This document shows, in pieces, positions 35,266 through 42,600 of a DNA stretch of 64,000 nt (position 1 is its first letter; each line of letters begins with the position of its first letter). Made by a program: the position numbers and the translations under genes. The notes under the pieces were generated by a model. The model saw nothing but the letters and a program-made list of their open reading frames with translations. It was not told the origin of the DNA and ran no database searches. This DNA is from Nocardia aurantia (lineage in GTDB: Bacteria; Actinomycetota; Actinomycetes; Mycobacteriales; Mycobacteriaceae). Where the stretch lies: contig NZ_WEGI01000007.1 in assembly GCF_009604425.1 (NCBI RefSeq), positions 413,886-477,885 on the forward strand, given 5' to 3'.

Positions 35266-35345
35266 AGCTTTTCCACTCCCCGTTGGATCAGGCCGAGCAG
35301 CGCGAAAATCGCCACCGTCGCCACCGTGAACACCACGACAGACAT
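35262..35345 (-). CDS. 27-residue membrane peptide at the head of the kdp operon
   Basis: A tiny gene, ATG then SVVVFTVATVAIFALLGLIQ and RGVEKL, stop. It has one hydrophobic helix and a basic end. GAGAGG lies nine bases before the ATG, and its TGA overlaps the kdpF GTG, so it is the first gene of the kdp transcript and coupled to kdpF. I recall similar short peptides ending in RGVEKL/RGVERL before kdpF in other Actinobacteria. It may be an extra regulatory or structural peptide of the pump; this is inference. Confidence 0.7.
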   Translation of the reverse strand: MSVVVFTVATVAIFALLGLIQRGVEKL

Positions 35346-35674
35346 GTCGAAACCTCTCTCGAGAAAGCCGCGCATTCCGAGATGCGCCGCACTGAGTGAA
35401 ACGCCCGTTCAAGTCTGATTCGAGACCCTTGACGCCTTCTTTGCGCCTCACCCTCCCGCATTGACGAGCCGTTTACGCCAAGCGCCGGACAGCGCGTCAG
35501 CAATCCGTTCAGACCGCAGTCGAAGCCGTAGAGAAACCATCAAGCGACCCGAACCGTGCGTAGCCGGCCAGCCGGCTTCGCTCCGGCGGCCGGGACACAG
35601 CCGAGGTCCTCGGCAGCCCGAAGGCAGTCGCGCGATCGCCGTCCCCGCCGACGGGCATCGGTTACCGTTACCGA
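35346..35674. promoter_or_regulatory. 329-base intergenic region between the kdp operon and the accessory island
   Basis: No gene is visible. The minus-strand kdp promoter must be here. Two direct copies of TTTrCGCC (35440-35447 and 35472-35479), 32 bases apart, could be regulator sites such as a KdpE target, but this is weak. On the plus strand TACCGT (35663-35668) ends six bases before the GTG of the membrane-protein gene, a leaderless-type -10. This is also one edge of the island that separates kdpFABC from kdpDE. Confidence 0.4.
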
Positions 35675-36259
35675 GTGGCGAGTTTCCCTGCTGGACAATG
35701 GCATAACGGCGCGACAGCGCTACGCAGGTACTTCGGCCCTGTCACCGCTCCCACGGTCGACGACGTCGAAGGCCTGTGGAACGCGGAGATCGACGCGGCG
35801 CGGGTCGCCGGCGAAGAGCCGTACTACAAGCTGCTCCTGGAGCAGTACAAGATGTACACCGAGATGGCCGACCGCATCAGCGCGCGCCGCGGCCTGACGA
35901 ACACCTTCTTCCTGACCTTCAACACCACGATGTTCTCGGCGATCGCGTTCTTCTTCAAGGACACCCCGCATCTGTCGCGGGGGCTCCTGGTGTTCCCGCT
36001 GCTGGGCCTGCTGATCCAGTGCCTGGCCTGGTACTGGCTGTTGCGCTCCTACCGCCAGTTGAACGCCGGGAAATACGTCGTGGTCGGCGCGCTGGAACAA
36101 CGCCTACCCGCCAGTCCCTACTGGCGAGCGGAATGGGCAGCGCTCGGCAAAGGAGCGGAACCGTCGCGCTACCTGCCCCTGACCCACATCGAACAACTCA
36201 TCCCGATGCTGTTCGCGGCCACCTACCTGCTGGGCTTCATCGCCGTTCTGATCAGCTGA
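35675..36259 (+). CDS. RipA-like / four-helix membrane protein of the island
   Basis: A 194-residue membrane protein. LLLEQYKMYTEMADRISARR is followed by GLTNTFFLTFNTTMFSAIAF and LLVFPLLGLLIQCLAWYWLL, then YRQLNAGKYVVVGALEQRLP, and a last helix MLFAATYLLGFIAVLIS. The LxQYKxYxEMxDRISARR-xxTNxFFLxxNT pattern matches proteins called RipA-family octameric membrane proteins, often found next to TIR or other conflict genes; this is from memory. The start is GTG, probably leaderless. Its end overlaps the convergent kinase-TIR gene by 8 bases. It could be a membrane effector or anchor for the neighbouring system. Confidence 0.75.
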   Translation: MASFPAGQWHNGATALRRYFGPVTAPTVDDVEGLWNAEIDAARVAGEEPYYKLLLEQYKMYTEMADRISARRGLTNTFFLTFNTTMFSAIAFFFKDTPHLSRGLLVFPLLGLLIQCLAWYWLLRSYRQLNAGKYVVVGALEQRLPASPYWRAEWAALGKGAEPSRYLPLTHIEQLIPMLFAATYLLGFIAVLIS

Positions 36260-37817
36260 GCGTCCCCGACCGGTCGCCGAGGAACTCGTGCCGGATCAAC
36301 TCACCGAGCCGGTAGAACGTGTGATCGATGTTGTCGCGCGGAAAGGTCAGCAGATATTGCGGCGGGGTGTAAGGCACGAAACTACAGTCCTCCTCGGCCA
36401 GCACGATGACGCGATCGAAGCCGTACCGCCCCTGGAACAACCCGATCTCGTGCACCACATTCGAACGTCCCTGGCGTTTGCCCTCGCCCGCATCATCTTC
36501 GGCGGTCAGCACGCAGATGGCGAAACTGCATCGCTCCAGGTATTCGGCCAGCGCCTCGGTGACCTGCAGCCCACCCCACGGATCGCTTTCGAACGCGAAC
36601 ACCGGAAGATGGAAATACTGCTGCACGAATCCCTCGACCACGCGCCACTCGGTGCTGTGGCCGTGACTCACGAACACCCCACCCGGGACCGCGCCCGAAC
36701 GACGCCCGCGGTCCAGCGCCCGAATGAAATCCTTTGTCACCGTGGCGAACTGACTGTGACCGGTGCTTCCCACGTAGCTCAGCTTGTGTCTAGCCAGCGT
36801 CATCCCCAGCAGTGATCCCAGTTCGACATGCAGTCGATCCGAAGTGAGCACGGTCAAGAGACCGGCCGCGAACACATCCCCTGCCCCGGTCGAATCCTGA
36901 ATCTCGTCGTCGGGCAACGGGTTCTGGCCATAGAAGTCGCCGACCACCTTCTGCCCGTCCCGACGGAACGACCAGATCCCGGCCGCGCGTTTGACGATCA
37001 CGACGGCCGAAGGGCTGTCGAACGAGGCCAGAACACGAGCCGCGATGTCCTCGTTCGACTCTCCCGCCGCGTACCGGCCGATCTCGTGGAATTCCCGATT
37101 GTTGAGCAGAAGGTAGTCACTGGTCCGGATGATCCCGAGAACCTCCGGAGTCCGCTGCACGGACCACACATGACCGGGATCGAAACAGATCATGGTCCCC
37201 GTGCCGGCCGCCTTCACCGCCCGCAACAACTTCAGCAGATGACCGGCGGTCGAGTCGTCCAGGAAGGAGGTGACGTGGAGCAGACGAGCGCCGGCGAGAT
37301 AGTCGACGATCTCGGCGAATCGACGCTCGAGATATTGCCCCATATCGTGATTCGCGCCCGCGTGGGTCAACAGCGTCCGATCACCGGCCTCGTTGAGCGA
37401 GAAGCAGATTCCGCACGCCTTCGACTCGTCGACCGACACGAACCGATGGTCGACGCCGAGCGCCGCCAACCGATCGATGATCGTCACACCGATCACCGGA
37501 GAGTGTCCCGCCACACCGACATACCCCAGGCGAAGTCCGGTTCCGGTGGCCGCCATCGCATGGATCGCGTTGAACGCCGACCCGCCCAGGGCCGCCGTCG
37601 GCGCCGCGGAACTCGCGATATCGATGGCCCCGTAGATGGTGTCCGCCCCCACGGACAACTCGATCCCGCTCTCCAGCAGCTGATCCTCCCCGGCGACCAA
37701 CTCCCGGAGCTGAGCGGTGAGGGTGCGCCCGCTCGAATCCCGCTCCGCAGCCGCACGAGTGGTGATGTAGTCGAGATTCAACGCGCCGATGCCGACGACA
37801 TCCAACGTGTAGGCCAT
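36252..37817 (-). CDS. PfkB-family kinase fused to TIR-like (PF10137-type) domain, copy A
   Basis: A 521-residue fusion. Residues 1 to about 365 are a PfkB/ribokinase-family kinase: VVGIGALNLDYI at the start, ALGGSAFNAIHAMAATG, LLHVTSFLDD, YLLLNNREFHEIG, and the catalytic loop DSTGAGDVFAAGLL (GAGD 311-314). From 380 a TIR-like domain begins, VFVSHGHSTEWRVVEGFVQ, then SFAICVLTAEDD and RSNVVHEIGLFQGRYGFDRV. Glu457 in the NVVHEIG motif is where this predicted nucleotide-binding TIR family has its conserved, probably catalytic, Glu. ATG 37817 has GGGAG seven bases upstream and lies 33 bases after copy B, in one operon. The kinase substrate is unknown. Confidence 0.85.
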   Translation of the reverse strand: MAYTLDVVGIGALNLDYITTRAAAERDSSGRTLTAQLRELVAGEDQLLESGIELSVGADTIYGAIDIASSAAPTAALGGSAFNAIHAMAATGTGLRLGYVGVAGHSPVIGVTIIDRLAALGVDHRFVSVDESKACGICFSLNEAGDRTLLTHAGANHDMGQYLERRFAEIVDYLAGARLLHVTSFLDDSTAGHLLKLLRAVKAAGTGTMICFDPGHVWSVQRTPEVLGIIRTSDYLLLNNREFHEIGRYAAGESNEDIAARVLASFDSPSAVVIVKRAAGIWSFRRDGQKVVGDFYGQNPLPDDEIQDSTGAGDVFAAGLLTVLTSDRLHVELGSLLGMTLARHKLSYVGSTGHSQFATVTKDFIRALDRGRRSGAVPGGVFVSHGHSTEWRVVEGFVQQYFHLPVFAFESDPWGGLQVTEALAEYLERCSFAICVLTAEDDAGEGKRQGRSNVVHEIGLFQGRYGFDRVIVLAEEDCSFVPYTPPQYLLTFPRDNIDHTFYRLGELIRHEFLGDRSGTLS

Positions 37818-37850
37818 GTCCCCACTCCCGCCTCTGCTCCGATGGTGGCC

Positions 37851-39440
37851 TCAGACACGACTCGAGGCACTCTTGCCGCCACCCGGAAGCTCCCGGAGCA
37901 ACATGCGATGCAACTCCAGGAACTTCGCTTCGACCCGCCCCCTCGGAAACTCCAACCGGATCAGGCCCGAGAGGTTCGTGAACAGATCGCACCCGTCCTC
38001 GACCAGAATCGCGACCCGGCCGAATCCGTACCGCCCTTGCAGGATACCGACCTGATGCACGATCGCCTGGCTCGGTTGCCGGAACCCGTGGACGGAATCT
38101 CGCGCGCTCAGGATGCACACGGCGAACCCACACCGGGACAGCGGCCCACCAACGGCCGCCTCGAACCCGCCGGCGTCGAAGTCGGCCGGACCGAGCTGAT
38201 CGGTCTCCAGCCCACAGCGCCGCTCCAGAAACCGTTGCACGTCTTGCCATTGCGGATTCTCGTCGTGCAGGATCAGCACCCGCCGCACTCCGGTGACGGG
38301 CGGCCGATCCCGCTGCTGAAGAAATCCGTCCCCGAGATCGGGCAACCCCACCACGGACATCGATCGCAACTTGTGCCGCGCCAGCATGAGCCCCAGGTAC
38401 CCGCCGAGTTCGACCTCGAGCCGACCGGAAACGAACGCGGCGATCATCGCCGCGGCGAACACGTCCCCAGCTCCCGTCGCGTCCTCGACCTCGGTCTCCC
38501 GCACCGGCCGCTGCAACTCGAAACGATAGGCACGCAACGCTTCCGGAGACCCACCGAACACCTCCGTGTAGTCATAGCGCTTCGTGACGAACACGGTAGC
38601 CCGCGGACTCTGCCGCAACACCCGGCCCGCCAGCACGAGATCGGTATCCCCGAGACTGTGAGCACCGAGTGCCTTGAACTCGCGATAGTTCACGAACAGC
38701 AGGTCGGCGAGCTCGATGATGCCCCGAACATCGTCGCTCGGATTGTCCGCCCAATCGAATCCGGGATCGAGGCTGATCCGCAGCTTCGGGTTACGATTTC
38801 GCGCCTCCCGCAATACCGCCAGCATCACGGCGGGCGTATCCGGATCCAGAAACGACGTGACATGAACGATCCGCCCGGAGGCCAGATACCCGGCAATACC
38901 GTCGAAGTTGTCCTCGAGATATCGCGCCATCCGAAGATTGGCCCCCGGCGAGGTCTGCATAACCCGCTCGTTGTCATCGATGAACGACAGGCACAATCCG
39001 CAATGATCCATCGGAAACCGCCCCACCCACCGATCCTCGATCCCGAGCTCGCTCATCTGCGCCCGAAACGACACCCCCGGCGCCTCGATCCGCCCCAGCA
39101 CCCCCACATACCCCAACCGGAGCCCGACCCGCATCTGTGCCAGAGCATAGATCGTCAGCCACGCCGACCCCCCGAGCGAGAAGTTCAACGACGACGAACC
39201 GATGTTCCGAATGGCCGCCAGCACCGAGTCCCGATCGGTCGGCCCCTCCCGATTCCATTCGAACCGCGCCGTCGATTCCGTGATCCGCTCCGCCGCGAGC
39301 TCCGACAGACCCGACGCCGTGGCGATGACGTCGACATTCAAAGCGCCGAAACCGATAACGTCCGGTCGGTTCCATTTCCCCTTTTCTCCCACAGGTTCCC
39401 GCTGCTCGCCGCCGCCCACAAGTCCCCCTGCCCTGTCCAT
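37851..39440 (-). CDS. PfkB-family kinase fused to degenerate TIR-like domain, copy B
   Basis: A 529-residue paralogue of copy A, first in the two-gene unit. The kinase part has VIGFGALNVDVI, LGGSAWLTIYAL, LRLGYVGVLGR, IVHVTSFLDPDTP, LLFVNYREFKALG and catalytic DATGAGDVFAAAMI (GAGD 323-326). The C-terminal TIR-like part runs from RVLILHDENPQWQDVQRFL through CGFAVCILSARDS to QAIVHQVGILQGRYGFGRV. Here Gln463 replaces the Glu of copy A, so the TIR-like active site may be dead. The start is uncertain: ATG 39440 is given, GTG 39392 (VGEKGKWNRPD) would give an N-terminus like copy A. It is divergent from the TIR-NACHT gene across about 190 bases. Confidence 0.82.
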   Translation of the reverse strand: MDRAGGLVGGGEQREPVGEKGKWNRPDVIGFGALNVDVIATASGLSELAAERITESTARFEWNREGPTDRDSVLAAIRNIGSSSLNFSLGGSAWLTIYALAQMRVGLRLGYVGVLGRIEAPGVSFRAQMSELGIEDRWVGRFPMDHCGLCLSFIDDNERVMQTSPGANLRMARYLEDNFDGIAGYLASGRIVHVTSFLDPDTPAVMLAVLREARNRNPKLRISLDPGFDWADNPSDDVRGIIELADLLFVNYREFKALGAHSLGDTDLVLAGRVLRQSPRATVFVTKRYDYTEVFGGSPEALRAYRFELQRPVRETEVEDATGAGDVFAAAMIAAFVSGRLEVELGGYLGLMLARHKLRSMSVVGLPDLGDGFLQQRDRPPVTGVRRVLILHDENPQWQDVQRFLERRCGLETDQLGPADFDAGGFEAAVGGPLSRCGFAVCILSARDSVHGFRQPSQAIVHQVGILQGRYGFGRVAILVEDGCDLFTNLSGLIRLEFPRGRVEAKFLELHRMLLRELPGGGKSASSRV

Positions 39441-39633
39441 CCAAGAATTGGATCCCCCGCTTCGAAGCGTAGAGCAGTTACGAACGACCGCAAACCGATT
39501 CGTCCCACACCGAAGATTCACTACCACCGATTCCGAGGGAATTCCCAGCCCTGTTGCACCACACCCCGTGCGAGCGTAGCCTTTCCGCAGCCGGCTCGGG
39601 GACATCGTCAGGACACATCGGACAAGGAGCGGC

Positions 39634-42600
39634 GTGCGGATTTTGCCATCCGTTGCGGTAGGACGGATCGACGCGCTCGACAACAGCAACATGGATCCCA
39701 ACCTGAACCGCGCAATTCAGTTGGGCCGGCATATGGCCGACCGGATCGAGATCACCGTCGCCGAGGCGCAGGACATCCTGACCCCTGGAGGCACGACCGA
39801 GGCCAAGTCGAAGGCGCTCCAGCGGGTGATAGCCGCAGTACGCGACTGCCCTGCCGACGTTCGGCTCGAAACTGCTGGTGCCAAACAGCTTTCGGGCAAC
39901 CGAATGATCGGGTTCGAGGCCGAACGGGTATCCGGATCGCAGCCGCGACTACCGGAGCTGGGCCAGGTGGGCGACCGGTTCGTCGACGGCCAGACCGCGA
40001 CGGTCAGCATGGACGGCAAGCCACTGGTCCGGGTCTTCCTGAGCTACAGCCAGAAGGACGAGGTCCGCGCCCGCGAATTGTGGCAGTTCCTACAGGAATT
40101 TGCCGAGATCGACCTCGTGTACCGCTTCGACTTCTGGGATTTCAACGACGGCAGCATCCTGCCCGGCGTCGACTGGCATCGAAAGACCCAGGCAGCGGTG
40201 GAGAACGGCGATCTCGGCATCTTCGCCGTGAGCCGGCACTTCCTGGCGAGCCAGTACATCAACGAGCACGAACTACCGGACTTCGTCGCCCGCAATGCCG
40301 CGGTACCAGTCCTGTTGGAGCCCATGAAGTTCGGCAAGGTCGACCTCAAGGGTCTCGAAGGCAAGCAGATCTTTCGTTGGCGGAACAAGGCTTTCGCCGA
40401 GAACCGCCTGAAAGCCGGACGGGAGGCGTGGGCCGAGGCACTCCGGGACGTCCTGCACGCGATCCTCGAGGACCGTGCAACAGCGCAGCGGCCTGTACCG
40501 GAACGTACCAAAGCGGCCCGAAACGCGCAGGCACGGCTGCGAGATCTCGAGGACACGCCTCATCTGACCCGCACTTACGGCCTCCCCGGCCGACTGCCGG
40601 GTGCGGACCGTCCACCGCTGCCCGCCGGCGGATCTCGGGTCGACGCGGTGCAATACCTGGTGGACTGGTCGCGTAGCGACCGCACCCCGTTGGCTGCCGT
40701 CCTCGGCGAATACGGTGTCGGAAAAACGCTCACCTGCCAGGCACTCGTCCGCGAATTACATCAGCGGCGAGATCAGGGCGACACGGCCGTACCCGACGCA
40801 CTCTACTTCGATCTCCGCAATCTCACCCGGCTGCGGGAACGCGCAGTACCGACCGTGCACGAGATCCTGGACGAGTGCACGTCACGCGGATGGGGCGCAG
40901 GCGATTCGGGACGACCGTCCGCCGCCGAATTGCTGGACCGGGCCAAGCACAACCCGACGCTGTTCGTGATCGATGGCCTGGACGAGGCGCTGGTGCACCT
41001 GAGCGCGAGCGACGGGGTGGTCTTCACGCGAGAGTTGTTGAGCCTGCGCCCTTCTCATGACGCCCACTCGGTCGCGGGGCCCGACACCAAGGTGTTGTTG
41101 TCGTGCCGCACCCACTACTTTCGAACGGTCTCCGAACAGTACGGCCACTTCGTGGGGCAACACCGTGACGGCGCCTCGGCCGACGATTTCGAGGCTCTCC
41201 TACTGCTGCCGTTCGCCGAGGAACAGATTCGCGAGTACCTCGAGCGATCGGTGCCGGACCGGGATGCCGGACAAACATATGAAATGCTCGCGAGTCTCCA
41301 TGACCTGAGCGACCTGATCCAACGCCCGATCACCCTCAAACTCGTCACCCAGCAGATTGAATACATCGAACAGCAACGCCTCACCGGAAACACTGTCTAC
41401 GCAGCCGATATCTATCGCCACATCACCGCGGACTGGATCGAACGCGACAAGGGGAAAGGGAAGCTGCGCGCGGCCGACAAGGTGGTGCTCGCCACCGGAT
41501 TGGCCGCGTGGATGTGGCGAGAGCGCAGCCGCACGGTCGATCTCTACCGCATCGAGAACTGGCTGCACGACGAGGTGGCCACCAACCCGGCGCTCCGCCG
41601 CTGCGCACAGATCGATGTCGAATTGCTGGACGAAGAACTGCGCACCGCTACTTTTCTAGTCAGGAAGGATGCGGCGGACGGTTCGGCCACAGAGGGTTTC
41701 CGCTTTGCCCACGCTTCCTTTCAGGAGTACTTCCTCGCGCAGTATCTTCTGCGGGCGATCATCGAAAATCACCCCGATGATTGGGACCTCGACCCCAGCG
41801 AGGAAACTCTCGACTTCCTGGGCCAGCTGTTGGAAAAGGACTCCCATCGCAGTGATATGCTTGCTGTGCTCGGTACCTGGCGGAGACGATACCGGCACGG
41901 AACCAGCGAACTACTTCTGCGTTACACGTTGCTGGCGAGACAGGCGGGCTGGCCCCATCCAGCTGTTTCCGGATCCGACCTCAGTGGCGCAAACCTGCGC
42001 AATTGGTGGTTCCGCGGTACCGACCACACCGGCTTGGATTTGTCGGGCGTGATCCTGACCGGTGCCGACCTTCGAAACAGCCGGTGGGATTTCGTGAATC
42101 TGCGTGGCGCCGATCTTTCTCGGACCCTATGGCAGTGGGCAGTTCTACATCGCTGCGATATGAACGGCTCCGATTTGAGCGAAGCGGATCTGCGCGGCGC
42201 TTATCTGCACTACTGTGCCGTGGACAACAGGAGCATCCTCGATCCGGAAAAGAAAGGGCCGAGGGTATTCGGATCCGCCGAATGCGAGCGGTCTGCATCG
42301 AACGAAGCTATTCAGACGACTCTGATCTCCCAGCAAGCACACAGGGCCTCCATCAGGTCGGCTCTGTGGTCGGTCGACGGAAACCGTATTCTCACGAGTG
42401 GCAGCGACGGCACCGCGCACGTATGGGACGCCCGGACAGGAGAAACCCTGCATGCTTCCGGCGGCCCCATCTCGTTCGGCCGCGTGGTCGCATGGTCACC
42501 CGACGAAACCCGTATCCTCACCGGCACCGACGACCACAGCGCTCATGTCTGGGACGCGTACAGCGGCGAAACACAACAGATCCTCATCGGGCACACCAGC

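Noticed and set aside
36828..40676. A 1282-codon open frame on the plus strand across the kinase-TIR genes
   Set aside because: It lies opposite two genes with clear domain motifs; its product is Arg/Pro/His-rich with no recognisable motif, as expected for the shadow frame of GC-rich coding DNA.
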